This document shows positions 33,400 to 43,879 of a stretch of DNA of 64,000 nucleotides, piece by piece. The stretch lies in NCBI RefSeq assembly GCF_000710775.1, contig NZ_JOJP01000001.1:1317825-1381824 (forward strand). Direction: 5' to 3'. The stretch's first letter is position 1, and each line of letters starts with the position of its first letter. Below the pieces are notes generated by a model. The model was given only the letters and a program-made list of their open reading frames with translations. It had not been told where the DNA came from and made no database searches. Both the position numbers and the translations under genes were made by a program. This DNA comes from Endozoicomonas elysicola. GTDB lineage: Bacteria; Pseudomonadota; Gammaproteobacteria; Pseudomonadales; Endozoicomonadaceae.

Positions 33400-36210
33400 A
33401 TGGATGGTTGCATTAGTAGAGGCTATCACTGTTATATACCTGATTTTGGTCAAGTTGGATTACCATGCCAGGGTAGCATTGCTGCTGGGCCATCAACCTC
33501 TGTTTCATCTTTAAAAGAAACGTCGAACTCTCCAGAGTTGCCAGATAGAAAACTTAGTGACAGGGAGGTCTCTGTAGCTGATATTCCTGACGATACTGAA
33601 ATTGTTTTGAACCGTTTAAAGCACCGAAAGCTTGAGCTTTTAGATAGAAAAGCTAACGTTCAGAATGATAGAAATGATCAGGAAATAGATGCTTGGATTA
33701 GAGAAATAGAACAATGTAGCTGTGATTATGATCAGAGTGAAAATGAGTTTGAGCGGTTGGTTGAAAATTTGACGGACTTGGCAAAGCATAAGGATTTCGA
33801 AGATCTTAATCTTCTTGATGCTAAAGAGGGTATCTGTTATGCACTGGCCTTTAGTCATATTCAGTCAGTTCTCACCGGTGCTCAGAAAGAGTTTGCAGAA
33901 GCTCTGCAATTATTAAGTCGGTCTTCTACGGTTGGTTGGCTTTATCGTGGAACAGTCTACAATAGTCTGGTTGAGCCTATTAATCATTCTTTTAATGATT
34001 ACAGGGAATATGTTTCACTTAAAGCTGGTCAGCCGGTTCCTGAAGGGAAATCGCTTTTCTTTGATTTATTTGCAAAGGATCATCCTGATTCTTTTAAATA
34101 TATGCAAATTCTGGCAAGGCTGAATAGTTTGAGCGTCTATCAGGTGCCAGACAAAACATTCCTGAGAACATCACTAAAAAGCCCGGATGGGGTTAAAGCA
34201 TCTACAGTCCTGCACCCATGGGTTATGAAGGATGCTCCTGCCGATCAACCTCCTTTTCAAGCAACCCGGGAGTGGGTGATGACGGTAACTCCTGATGGTC
34301 TTGAAGGAATATTAGGTTGCTTGTCTACGGGAACATATCTTCTGCTAATAGATGAGCATGCCTTATCTATTGATATTGCTGATGAAGCTATCACTGTTTT
34401 TAATCAGAATGCCAGGTTATATTTTCTTCAGGCAAAACGAAATGAACATCAATCTTTAAAAATGCTAGCCAAAAAGTTACATCATTGCTTATCTGGAAGT
34501 GTGGTTGAAACAGATGACTTAACCCCTGTTCCGTTTAGTATACAACGGATTGATCAGCAGTCGGATGACGGCGAGGAACAGGAACAGGATCAGAAGCTGA
34601 AGGATATATTGAAAAAACATGGAAGTCATGTCACTTCATGGTCTCTGGGGAATAAGGCACGAATAGCTCTTGAATTAGCGATTTGTGCAGATAATTTAGA
34701 AAGTGTCCAATCTTTTTTACCTGGAAGGTCTTTAGATAAAGAGCCTGATCAAGGGGAGCCATTTTTAATGATGGCTCTGAATAGCGGTGCTGGAGTAGAC
34801 GTTGTTAAGACACTGATGGATGCCGGTGCGAATCGGGATAAAAATCGGGAATATTGGGAAATGCTCCGGGGACAGAAAGCAGGTACTCGACCTGGTGGTA
34901 GGCGGCGGCTGGTTCACCGGCCTCGAGAGGGGACTAGAGACTTTCGTCGGGATCTGCTGATTTCTGCAATTGAAGGGAATAATTTGGAAACTCTCAGGTG
35001 GATTACCTCCGGAGAGTTCAAATTTCTTCCTGCTGGAATCATTAGAGATAATAGCCTGTTGAAAGAAGCACTTGAAATTGATTCTATGAATGCAGCCAGA
35101 GTGTTGATCCAATTAGGTATGCCTGACAGATTTGGTCATCCTGACTCGGAAGAGCTTATTGGAATCGCTATCAGTAAAGGTGCGCATGATATTGTTGATA
35201 GTCTTCTGGCTAAATGCGGTTGGCCATCTTCTCGGTCTGACTTATTGAAAATGGTAATTACCCATCCAAATGGAGATCTGTATGGTGAGATGCTCTCTGT
35301 TTTATTGAAGTATTTGCCCAAAGGGGAAATAAACTTGGCTCCGTCCGGTAAATCAGCGCTTTATCATGCCGCCAGTGCTCAGAACTTTAATACTATTCAA
35401 AAACTGTTTGAGTATGGGGCAACCATTAATCCTGAGGGAGAGCCTCCTTTGATTGCTGCAATAGAAACAGGTTCGCTAAGTTTAGTAGAATTTCTGCTAG
35501 ACAAAGGCTCAAGCCCTAATCAATCCAGGTCGGATGAAAAACATCCTCTTCAGTGCGCAATAGAAGGTGCAATAAAAAGTCAAAAATTGGATATCGTCGA
35601 TTTGTTGCTAAATAGAGGAGCTGTTCTTAGTTATGATAATTTCGAAAAAGCCGTAGATGTTGGGAATTTATCACTGGTTAAATTTTTGTTAAGTAAAAGG
35701 AAGGGGGGGGGATTAGGCACTATTCCTGCCTCACTTATCAAAGTAGCAATATGTAAAAAGCATTTTAAAGTAGCTGAATTTCTTGTTAAGGGTGGTGCTT
35801 CCCTTGATTCTGATGATGGAGCGGTGGCACTGGATATCTCAGTGTCATATGGTTATCCGGAAATGGTCGAGCTACTTTTAGTTAATGGTGCATCAACAGA
35901 TAAAGTTGATTATTCGGGTAATTCGATATTGCATACTGCGGTTGAAATTGGTCGGGATGATATCGTATCAATTATTCTGAAATATTGTCAGCCAAATACA
36001 GTGAGTAGTGTATTAAATCGAAAGAACATAGAAGGGTTAAATCCCTTGGATATCGCTATTAAAAAAAATAGAACAAAAGAATATTGTAATATAATCGGTG
36101 CTTTGAAAGAGTGTGGTTTCGAAGCAAGTAAAACCTCAAGGCCAAAAAATAGATCTGCACAACCACGAACAGGTAGAAGGTCAAGAAGAGGAGGCTTTGA
36201 TATATCCTGA
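33400..36210 (+). CDS. Ankyrin-repeat protein with papain/C58-like N-terminal domain
   Basis: The 936-residue protein has a good ribosome site (AAGGGA, 6 bases upstream of the ATG). Residues ~140-345 hold a candidate cysteine-protease fold: Cys146 in GICYALAFSHI, His320 in DEHALSIDI, and a polar residue at Asn335 in VFNQNARLY, where YopT/C58 proteases have Asp (FDPN). The C-to-H-to-third-residue order and the H-to-third spacing (15) agree with C58. The C-terminal part, from about 440 to 900, is about ten ankyrin repeats (GEPPLIAAIETGSLSLVEFL, VALDISVSYGYPEMVELLL), followed by a basic tail. No signal peptide; it resembles a secreted effector. The protease call is my inference. Confidence 0.7.
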   Translation: MDGCISRGYHCYIPDFGQVGLPCQGSIAAGPSTSVSSLKETSNSPELPDRKLSDREVSVADIPDDTEIVLNRLKHRKLELLDRKANVQNDRNDQEIDAWIREIEQCSCDYDQSENEFERLVENLTDLAKHKDFEDLNLLDAKEGICYALAFSHIQSVLTGAQKEFAEALQLLSRSSTVGWLYRGTVYNSLVEPINHSFNDYREYVSLKAGQPVPEGKSLFFDLFAKDHPDSFKYMQILARLNSLSVYQVPDKTFLRTSLKSPDGVKASTVLHPWVMKDAPADQPPFQATREWVMTVTPDGLEGILGCLSTGTYLLLIDEHALSIDIADEAITVFNQNARLYFLQAKRNEHQSLKMLAKKLHHCLSGSVVETDDLTPVPFSIQRIDQQSDDGEEQEQDQKLKDILKKHGSHVTSWSLGNKARIALELAICADNLESVQSFLPGRSLDKEPDQGEPFLMMALNSGAGVDVVKTLMDAGANRDKNREYWEMLRGQKAGTRPGGRRRLVHRPREGTRDFRRDLLISAIEGNNLETLRWITSGEFKFLPAGIIRDNSLLKEALEIDSMNAARVLIQLGMPDRFGHPDSEELIGIAISKGAHDIVDSLLAKCGWPSSRSDLLKMVITHPNGDLYGEMLSVLLKYLPKGEINLAPSGKSALYHAASAQNFNTIQKLFEYGATINPEGEPPLIAAIETGSLSLVEFLLDKGSSPNQSRSDEKHPLQCAIEGAIKSQKLDIVDLLLNRGAVLSYDNFEKAVDVGNLSLVKFLLSKRKGGGLGTIPASLIKVAICKKHFKVAEFLVKGGASLDSDDGAVALDISVSYGYPEMVELLLVNGASTDKVDYSGNSILHTAVEIGRDDIVSIILKYCQPNTVSSVLNRKNIEGLNPLDIAIKKNRTKEYCNIIGALKECGFEASKTSRPKNRSAQPRTGRRSRRGGFDIS
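35703..35711 (+). repeat. G9 homopolymer tract in the ankyrin gene
   Basis: Nine consecutive G encode Lys-Gly-Gly-Gly within the ankyrin region. Tracts of this length slip during replication and would shift the frame, cutting off roughly the last 170 residues. Confidence 0.6.
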
Positions 36211-36231
36211 AGTAGCTTAGGTAAAGACTGA

Positions 36232-36251
36232 AAGCGCCAGGTATGGCGCTT
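36232..36251 (+). terminator. Weak hairpin between convergent genes
   Basis: AAGCGCCA-GGTA-TGGCGCTT is a perfect 8-bp hairpin with no clear T run, between the ankyrin gene and the convergent gene at 36266. Confidence 0.4.
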
Positions 36252-36265
36252 CGTCTTACTTGGAT

Positions 36266-36787
36266 TTATTTTTTCTTATCGATAACAATATGGCTGAATG
36301 AGCCATCTGCATTGATTTTAAACGCTTTACCAAAACCAACAGTGTATTGCCCATTCTGAGGCTTCAGGGCAAAGAGGTGGAAGTCTGGCAGGTTACGCAA
36401 TACTTCAACGGTATTACCAAACTTTTCCTGAATCAGGTCCAGCCAGTGATCACATCTCTCGGTTCCTCGTGGCAGCTCTTCGGCCTGACAGTGGAAAAAG
36501 ACGCGCTCGCGGGCAAACAGGTTTTTAGTTTCTGACTCTGGGGCTGCAAACAGGATTGAGCAGAGAGGGTTGGCCTGAAGATTGGGGGTGTGATGCGCCA
36601 GCTCACTGATGAATATATAAAAAGTGCCATCTTCCCCGCGAAGATACGGGGTGTAGCTGATTTCCGGCTTTCCATCCGGTGACAAGGTTGAGAGTGTTAA
36701 CGTTTTATGGCTATTGACCAGCTTCTGACAGCTCTCAGCAATGGCCACAAGCTCTTCACCTTCGATTACTGCTACTTTCTTGCTCAT
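36266..36787 (-). CDS. HugZ/HutZ-like split-barrel FMN/heme-binding protein
   Basis: The 173-residue protein belongs to the pyridoxamine-5'-phosphate-oxidase-like split-barrel family. The pattern LTLSTLSPDGKPEISYTPYL near the N-terminus and FYIFISELAHHTPNLQANPLCSIL are typical of the HugZ branch, which binds or degrades heme. A conserved C-terminal segment reads GFGKAFKI. Haem iron release is plausible but not shown. It is a single gene. Confidence 0.8.
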   Translation of the reverse strand: MSKKVAVIEGEELVAIAESCQKLVNSHKTLTLSTLSPDGKPEISYTPYLRGEDGTFYIFISELAHHTPNLQANPLCSILFAAPESETKNLFARERVFFHCQAEELPRGTERCDHWLDLIQEKFGNTVEVLRNLPDFHLFALKPQNGQYTVGFGKAFKINADGSFSHIVIDKKK

Positions 36788-37139
36788 GATTACCTTAAAT
36801 GAGAATCAACATCATTAGCGGCGTACTATAACTCATCATGAACTCTAATGCTTCTCCATTAGTGAGTGATGTGTCTTTGGTGGTCAGGAGCTGGAGTAAA
36901 AACCATGAATCTGCTCCGGGATCGTAGGATATAAGTAAAGGTGTAGTGTTTTTGACACTTCTACATATATAGATAGTCATCTTTTATCTCAATAAAATTT
37001 CTTATTAATCATGAAGATGAGGCTTTTCACGCTAGGATATCCGCTATTGGCTAACATTAATTAGATAAGACCAAAATCGTAGAGTCCTTGGGAATTGGCT
37101 CTAGTAGTGAGTGGTAGCTGTAAGGGAGTACACTTAATC
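36788..37139. other. Intergenic region upstream of the first RTX gene
   Basis: No supported gene. It contains the divergent promoters for the HugZ-like gene and the RTX gene; AAGGGAG at 37122-37128 is the likely ribosome site for the latter, and the same TAAGGGAGTA motif precedes the second RTX gene. Confidence 0.5.
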
Positions 37140-40100
37140 ATGAATTCCGAGAATAACAATAATACCCATACTCTTGATAACCCTGAAGTTATTCAAACGC
37201 TTGATTTCCGTTCTGACGATTCTCAGCAGGATGTGTTGGATATTAGCCAGCTTTTGCCGGAAAGTGGGGTTAGCTCTTCCAATTTAAAGCAGTTTGTCAA
37301 AATCAGCTCATCTGGCATTTTTGTAGATTCTTCTGGTGCAGGGCAATTTTCCGCAGATAATCAAGTTGCGCGGTTTGCATCGGGTAACCCAGCGCTTAAT
37401 GCCATGGTTGCTGTTCAGGTTGCAGATACTTCTGTCATTCATTTCGACCGCTCTGTTACAGCCAATGACCCTCTGATTGATGAATTATCTATTGAAGATA
37501 TTGATCTTAATGAACTCAATGAAGTTACCGGAACAGCTCAGCAGGACTTTTTAGTCGGTTCTGCATCTGCAGATGTCTTGTATGGGTCCAGAGGTGATGA
37601 CGTTCTTGAAGGTGGTGCTGGTAATGATGTGTATATTGGTGGAGCGGGTGCTGACCGATATGTGCTGAATGATCCAGACTCTGTTGAACTTCTGGACTTC
37701 AAATCTACGCGCTTTGAAAAAGATGTGTTGGATGTTAGTCAGTTACTTCCGGAAGGAGTTGATGCCAGCAACCTAAGCACCTTTTTAAAAATCACTGAAA
37801 ATGGTGTTTTTATTGATGAGTCAGGCCTTGGGGATTTCGGTGAAGATAACCTGGTTGCCCGTTTCACTGAAGAAAGTATTTTTTCCCGAAACGAGATCAT
37901 TGTTGATATCGGCAATAATATCCAGGTGGTTTTCAATGTGTTTGCACAGGCTGGTGTCCGCTTAGAGGAAGGAGAGTCATTCCAGAGTTCAGAGGCCTTA
38001 GCCAGCCGAACTGATAAATACAACCCAAGAGCTTCCAGCTTTGAGCCTGACAGTGGTCCAGATGGTAATACCAATACTGCATTTCTCCGAAGCCGTGAAG
38101 GAGAACTGTTTAACTTCCGCCTGGATGAACAGCAGGTAGAAGAAGCCCATGGTTATGATGGCGACGAAATTCTGGATGCGACTCAGGTTGCTGAAAGCTC
38201 TCAGGCTAAAAACGATGATGTAGCTGATCATAAACTCTGGACCTATGGTCGTTCAGGCAGTGACACGCTTCAGGGTAATGCGGATGGCGTTTACCTGGAT
38301 GGTGGCCTCGGAAATGACCTGATTGATGCAGGCCGAGGGCGTAACTTTGTCACTGGTGGTGCGGGACAGGATGAATATGTGCTTCAACTGGAGACCACAA
38401 CCGATGACGATTTAAGGTCAGACCTTTTATACGACTACACAAGTATAGAGGGGCATCGTGATCTGATTGACTTGCAGCATATTCTGCCGTTAGAGGCGAC
38501 AGCTGAGAACATCCACTCTTATGTCAAGGTAACTGACGTTGGTATTTATGTAGATGTCACTGGTGCAGCAAGGTTTGATAAGTCGAATGAGCTGGGTCGT
38601 TGGGGGGAACGCGTTGATATCGATAACCTGATCACTCTGAGGCTGGCAGATGGTTCCAATATTGAACTAAACCGTGAAGATGCGCTGTCTGAGTTTATTG
38701 CTGATGAGAATGGCGGCCTGCTGCGAGGTGGGCAGGGAAGCGATATTCTCCGAGGGCAATCCGGTGATGACATTATGGACGGCGATGCTCTGTCGCAGGA
38801 AAAAAGTGCAGACCATCTCTATGGTGGCGCAGGAAACGATCAGCTAACGGTTGATGGTCTGGATTTAGCTTCAGGAACCGTAGAAGGGGGAACTGGATAC
38901 GATACCGCCAGACTTCAGGGCGCAACCGGAGACACTCTCGATCTTGATTTGAAAGCCAGAGGAATAGAAAGGGCCTTTGGTGGTTTCAGTGATGATGTGT
39001 TGGATGGTTCCGGGTATACCGAGCAGTCTGGTTACAACAGAAATACCGGGGAATTTGAAGGTGACAGTGCGCAGCGTCTTGGCCTCTATGGAAAATATGG
39101 TGATGACACCCTAAAAGGCGGTGTGGGGAATGATTACCTGGATGGTGGTCAGGGCGATGATGTGATTGCAGGAGGCCTGGGAAAGGACTTTCTTGCCGGT
39201 GGGGCTGGCAGCGATACATTTATCCTCAGTGATGATGGTGAAGTTGACACTATTTGGGATTTTTCCTCGGGTGGTGAACAAAGGGACGTTCTGGATATCA
39301 GCGCATTTGTGCCTGAAGGCTTTGAACTGGTGGATCTGGATCAATACTTCAACTTTGATAACCAGTTTGTGTACTTTGATCAAACCGGTCAGGGGCGATT
39401 CACGTACGATCAGGCCATTGCCAAATTTGGTGGTGCATCTGCACTAGGCTCTCCGGTTTCTATCATCCTTGGGGATGATATGACCATTGTCCGGGATCTC
39501 AATGGTCGGCTTCATGCAACCACGTTGCGCGATACGGTCGAAGAAGATGGCAGCTACACCATTACCGAAGCGAGTTTGTTCGGTGCGGTTTATGGAAATG
39601 GTAACCCGGATTTAAGTCTTTCCGGTCTTGAGGTCACCAATGGTTCCGGTGAGTTGGTGAACAACCAGGATGGTACCTATACCTTTACACCCACTCCGGA
39701 CCTTGGTGGTGTGGATGCCGAATTTGGTTACACCGTGTCCGATGGAGAATCTGACATTGATGTCGTGTTCTCTCTCGGGATTACCGCTGTTGCCGATGCA
39801 CCAATACTGTCAGTCACTGACAGTGATGGCAATGATATGGCGGGACAGGCTTATTACACAGAAGCTGGTGGCAGTGTTGAACTTAACATTGCCGCAGAAA
39901 CGCTGGATCAGGACAACTCTGAAAGTGTGACCGTGACGGTTGATGGGTTGCCAGAGTCGTCAGTTATACACTTCGATGGTCAGGCTATTTTCGAGGAACA
40001 GAGCAATGGTTTGACCAGCTATGCGGAAACTGAAGTAACCGTCACGTTTCAGGGGGAGTCTGCTGGCTTTCAGAATGCTGCGGGCTATTACATGGTCAAT

Positions 40101-43100
40101 GCTGATGGTTCCATTGGTGACGTTCATCTGGTTTATGAAAATGCCTCTCAGCAGGGTGGTGGAGGTGATTTGGTTCCTGGTCAGGAATCGTTCAGCTTTA
40201 ATGTTGGAGAAGGTGAGAGCTTCAACCTGTTTATTGTTCCCAATGGCTACAACTACAACGACTTTTCTCAGCTTCAGGATGGTACCTTTGAATTGAGGTC
40301 CTCAGACGGTTCACCCGTCACCATGCAGACGAATGATCCACAGTTGGTATTTGTTGGTAATGATGGCTCGGAAACGGTCATTCAAAGTCAATTTGGAGAT
40401 GCTGTTTTCCATGGCAGTTCCAGCTACAACCTCAATGAAGATGGCATTGTTCATGTTCAAACAACCATCAACAATGATGGGGACATTGTCTATGGTTTTG
40501 AAGATCTCTACGGTGGTGGTGACAGAGACTTTGCTGACTTTAACTACACCATTGATATGGGTGAGGTTAACAAGCAGGTTTATACCGGTGCTGTGGTGGT
40601 GGGTGATGACGGACCCGCTGTCATTCCAACCCCAGCTTTGCAGCAAACCATGCAGATCGATCTGGCAGAGGGACATAATGGTCAGTTGGATGTCGTCATA
40701 ACCGCAACTTCTTCTGAGCCCTCAGCAGAAGGGGAGGCATCAGTCTCTCAAAACATTCATATCAATGCTGGCGCAGAACTGCAGGTTGCAGACCTGGAAG
40801 CGTCAACCTCAGAAGACAGCAGCTTAACCATTCTTGAAGCTGACTTGGTGAGCACTGTTACCGGCTGGGGGTACTCAGATCTCAGTGTGTCCAGTGTGCA
40901 GGTAACCAATGGTGCTGGTGATGTGATCAACAACCAGGATGGGACCTTTACGTTCAGACCGGGTTATAACCTGGGTGGAACAACGGCCCAGTTAAGTTTC
41001 ACGGTTACTGATGGAACCTATGAGACCAGCGGAAACTACGCGATCGAGATTGCAGCTGTTGCGGATGCACCAAAACTGTTAATTAAGGCGCAGAGCGTTG
41101 ATGAAGTGATTGTGCCTGTGACCGATGCGGATTTCTCCAATGCCACTGGAAGCGTTGTCTTTGATGCAACCGTTGGTGACTATCAGTCAGTGGGTGGTGG
41201 TGTAATTCGCAATGTATGGGATGTTAATGAGATCACCGGCTCAGCTTATGATGATACCTTTAAATTTGAAAATTTGCAGGCGGGTGATGTCATTAACCTT
41301 AATGGTGGCGCTGGTAGTAACACAGTCGATTTAGGAAACTTCAGATCGGATCAGGTAACACTGGACCTTTCAACAAAGACAGCAACGATTGATGTTGATG
41401 GCACAGGAAATACGGCGACCATTAATTTCAACAATGTGGATTTGTTTCAGTTCAGAACGGATGTCTTCGATGGTACTCCACATGCTATTGAAATCGATGA
41501 TTTTCCCTGGGTCATTAATGGTACCGGCCTCTCTATTGACTCTGACAGTAGTAGCAATAATTTCCCTGTGACTTTAATTAATTATGAGGGGACTATTTCC
41601 GAATCGTTCACTCTTGATGCTCAGGTTAAAACCAATGCCAGTGACTCTGGCTGGTATAACGGTGGGATTATTTTTGATTATCAGGATGAAAATAACTACA
41701 AGTTTGTGATGGCAAGAATCGGTGCACAAAAATGGAGTATTGAACAGATAATCGATGGTGTTCATTCCAATGTTGTTGCTATACCCGCAACGATTCCCAA
41801 AAATGTGTATGTGCCTATTCAGCTCAGGGTTGATGGGACCGTTGCTAATTTTTACTCAGAGGGTGAACTTAAAGTTTCACACGATTTTGGTGAGCCATTG
41901 AATGATGGTCGTATCGGTGTTTTGAATAATAATGCTGACACAGACTTTATCTTGGAAATGTCCCCTTCCAATTGGGCTCCTTCCGTTGAAGACTACCAGT
42001 TTGAAATGCAGGTTCAGGATGGTGTTCTGACAACCAACAATGTATTTGATGGTGCGGTAGACCCTGCAAATGAGGTGCTCTCGGTTTCTGGTTTTACCAA
42101 CGGAGTCAATGGTTCAGTTACATACAATGGTGATGGCACCTTCAGTTACACACCGGCAGATGGCTTTGTTGGTGCAGATCAATTCAGTTATCAGATAACC
42201 GATGGCACCAATGTGACTTCGGGCACGATTGATGTGGTAGTGAGTGATAATGCGAGTGTCACCATTGATGAAGGTGGTGCATTTCAGGTTGATCTGGGGG
42301 CTGAGTTGGTGGATACCGATGGCTCAGAAACTTTGGAAGTCACTTTATCAGGTATACCTGAAGGTGCACTGGTCAGTGATGGAGCAAACAGTGTCACGCT
42401 GTCGAGCAGCGATCAGGTTGTTGATATCAGTACCTGGGATATTAATAGTCTTCTTATCACACCTTCTGAGCATTATTTTGGCAATTTCAATGTGGATGTT
42501 TCCGCCACATCAGCAGAATCCACTGGAAGCACTTCCGTTTCTTCCAGTTCATTGACGGTCTATGTATTACCTGTTGTAGATGCACCGGTTGCGGGGGACG
42601 TTACGATCTGGCAGGTAGTAGAGAGTGCCAGCTCAGGCAATACTATCAATGGTACTGATGTAAGTAATATTCTGGTGGGTGATGGAGAAGACAATGTTAT
42701 TAATGCCGGTGCCGGTGCTGATATTGTTGTTGCTGGTTTTGGTAATGATGTGATTGATGGCGGTGAGGGGAATGATCAGTTAAATGGTGAATACGGTGAT
42801 GACACGATTACCGGTGGCGCCGGTAATGATCAGATCAACGGTTCTTTTGGTAATGACACCGCTGTTTTCAGTGGTGCAAGAAATGAGTACACCATTGAAG
42901 AAAGAGTCGGTGGTGGCTTTATCGTTACCGATACTGTTGTTGGCCGGGATGGCGCTGATCAACTAACCGCTGACGTTGAACAGTTTCAGTTCTCCGATGG
43001 TATTTATGACCAAAATACATTGTTAAATGGGCAGCCTATTGCTCAGCCAACTAACAACTCTTCATCACTGACAGGTACTGTATTTGTTATTACCGCAGAG

Positions 43101-43796
43101 CAGCTTTTGGCAAACTCGGTAGATTATGACGGTGATAATCTGACGGTTCAGGAAGTCACATACTCCGGTTCTAATGGTGCATTAACCAATACTGGAGAGG
43201 GGATCTGGGAGTTTGAACCCAACGATAGCTTCAGTGGTTCAACGGAATTCAGTTTTACTGTCACCGATGGCGAACTTACGAATACTGCAGTGGCGACATT
43301 GAATACCCAGAATGGCAGTAGCTCTGTTACAGGGGCTGAGGGTGTTGATGTTGTACTTGGATCTTCAGCGGCAAATAGTATCAATGGCAGTTTCGGCAAC
43401 GATACGCTGATTGGTAATGCCGGAGATGACCTCCTCTTTGGAGGGGCTGGAGATGATCGCATGACAGGGGGAGAAGGCTCAGATACGTACTCGTGGGTAT
43501 CATCTGACCTTGGTACTGCTGCTCTGCCAGCAGAAGATTTAATTACCGACTTCCAGACCGGTCCGGGTGGCGATGTTCTGGATCTGGCGGACTTACTGGA
43601 TGAAGCTGATCCTCTGGATAACTATTTGAGCTTTAGCTTTGAAGACAGTGACACTGTTCTGGAAGTCAGGTCTGATGCATCTGATGTTACCCAGAGAATT
43701 ACCCTTAAAGGCGTCGATTTGTCAGGGTATGGCGGTGGAACCTCTAATATGGAAATTATTAATAACCTGATTGATGATGGAAACCTTCAGGTTTGA
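37140..43796 (+). CDS. Giant RTX adhesin-like type I secretion substrate 1
   Basis: The product has 2218 residues from the ATG at 37140 and no Sec signal peptide. Four N-terminal modules of the pattern TLDF..DVLDxSxLLPEG..LxxFxKIxxxGxFxD..G.F..NxVARF alternate with RTX nonapeptide blocks (GGAGNDxxxGG), to about 39.5 kb. The middle has cadherin/tandem-95-type repeats (NNQDGTYTFTP, GDGTFSYTPADGFVGAD), a DUF4114-like segment (GFEDLYGGGDRDFADF, about 40.5 kb) and a LamG-like beta-sandwich (41.5-41.95 kb). The C-terminus has RTX repeats and a type I target domain ending EIINNLIDDGNLQV. It is probably a Ca2+-dependent surface or released adhesin. No T1SS genes are adjacent. Confidence 0.88.
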   Translation: MNSENNNNTHTLDNPEVIQTLDFRSDDSQQDVLDISQLLPESGVSSSNLKQFVKISSSGIFVDSSGAGQFSADNQVARFASGNPALNAMVAVQVADTSVIHFDRSVTANDPLIDELSIEDIDLNELNEVTGTAQQDFLVGSASADVLYGSRGDDVLEGGAGNDVYIGGAGADRYVLNDPDSVELLDFKSTRFEKDVLDVSQLLPEGVDASNLSTFLKITENGVFIDESGLGDFGEDNLVARFTEESIFSRNEIIVDIGNNIQVVFNVFAQAGVRLEEGESFQSSEALASRTDKYNPRASSFEPDSGPDGNTNTAFLRSREGELFNFRLDEQQVEEAHGYDGDEILDATQVAESSQAKNDDVADHKLWTYGRSGSDTLQGNADGVYLDGGLGNDLIDAGRGRNFVTGGAGQDEYVLQLETTTDDDLRSDLLYDYTSIEGHRDLIDLQHILPLEATAENIHSYVKVTDVGIYVDVTGAARFDKSNELGRWGERVDIDNLITLRLADGSNIELNREDALSEFIADENGGLLRGGQGSDILRGQSGDDIMDGDALSQEKSADHLYGGAGNDQLTVDGLDLASGTVEGGTGYDTARLQGATGDTLDLDLKARGIERAFGGFSDDVLDGSGYTEQSGYNRNTGEFEGDSAQRLGLYGKYGDDTLKGGVGNDYLDGGQGDDVIAGGLGKDFLAGGAGSDTFILSDDGEVDTIWDFSSGGEQRDVLDISAFVPEGFELVDLDQYFNFDNQFVYFDQTGQGRFTYDQAIAKFGGASALGSPVSIILGDDMTIVRDLNGRLHATTLRDTVEEDGSYTITEASLFGAVYGNGNPDLSLSGLEVTNGSGELVNNQDGTYTFTPTPDLGGVDAEFGYTVSDGESDIDVVFSLGITAVADAPILSVTDSDGNDMAGQAYYTEAGGSVELNIAAETLDQDNSESVTVTVDGLPESSVIHFDGQAIFEEQSNGLTSYAETEVTVTFQGESAGFQNAAGYYMVNADGSIGDVHLVYENASQQGGGGDLVPGQESFSFNVGEGESFNLFIVPNGYNYNDFSQLQDGTFELRSSDGSPVTMQTNDPQLVFVGNDGSETVIQSQFGDAVFHGSSSYNLNEDGIVHVQTTINNDGDIVYGFEDLYGGGDRDFADFNYTIDMGEVNKQVYTGAVVVGDDGPAVIPTPALQQTMQIDLAEGHNGQLDVVITATSSEPSAEGEASVSQNIHINAGAELQVADLEASTSEDSSLTILEADLVSTVTGWGYSDLSVSSVQVTNGAGDVINNQDGTFTFRPGYNLGGTTAQLSFTVTDGTYETSGNYAIEIAAVADAPKLLIKAQSVDEVIVPVTDADFSNATGSVVFDATVGDYQSVGGGVIRNVWDVNEITGSAYDDTFKFENLQAGDVINLNGGAGSNTVDLGNFRSDQVTLDLSTKTATIDVDGTGNTATINFNNVDLFQFRTDVFDGTPHAIEIDDFPWVINGTGLSIDSDSSSNNFPVTLINYEGTISESFTLDAQVKTNASDSGWYNGGIIFDYQDENNYKFVMARIGAQKWSIEQIIDGVHSNVVAIPATIPKNVYVPIQLRVDGTVANFYSEGELKVSHDFGEPLNDGRIGVLNNNADTDFILEMSPSNWAPSVEDYQFEMQVQDGVLTTNNVFDGAVDPANEVLSVSGFTNGVNGSVTYNGDGTFSYTPADGFVGADQFSYQITDGTNVTSGTIDVVVSDNASVTIDEGGAFQVDLGAELVDTDGSETLEVTLSGIPEGALVSDGANSVTLSSSDQVVDISTWDINSLLITPSEHYFGNFNVDVSATSAESTGSTSVSSSSLTVYVLPVVDAPVAGDVTIWQVVESASSGNTINGTDVSNILVGDGEDNVINAGAGADIVVAGFGNDVIDGGEGNDQLNGEYGDDTITGGAGNDQINGSFGNDTAVFSGARNEYTIEERVGGGFIVTDTVVGRDGADQLTADVEQFQFSDGIYDQNTLLNGQPIAQPTNNSSSLTGTVFVITAEQLLANSVDYDGDNLTVQEVTYSGSNGALTNTGEGIWEFEPNDSFSGSTEFSFTVTDGELTNTAVATLNTQNGSSSVTGAEGVDVVLGSSAANSINGSFGNDTLIGNAGDDLLFGGAGDDRMTGGEGSDTYSWVSSDLGTAALPAEDLITDFQTGPGGDVLDLADLLDEADPLDNYLSFSFEDSDTVLEVRSDASDVTQRITLKGVDLSGYGGGTSNMEIINNLIDDGNLQV

Positions 43797-43879
43797 TTGA
43801 TAGTAAAACTTATTAAATAAAAATAATGAGAAATAATTAAACCAGTTTTCGCGGTGAACATAAGGGAGTATGTGACGTT

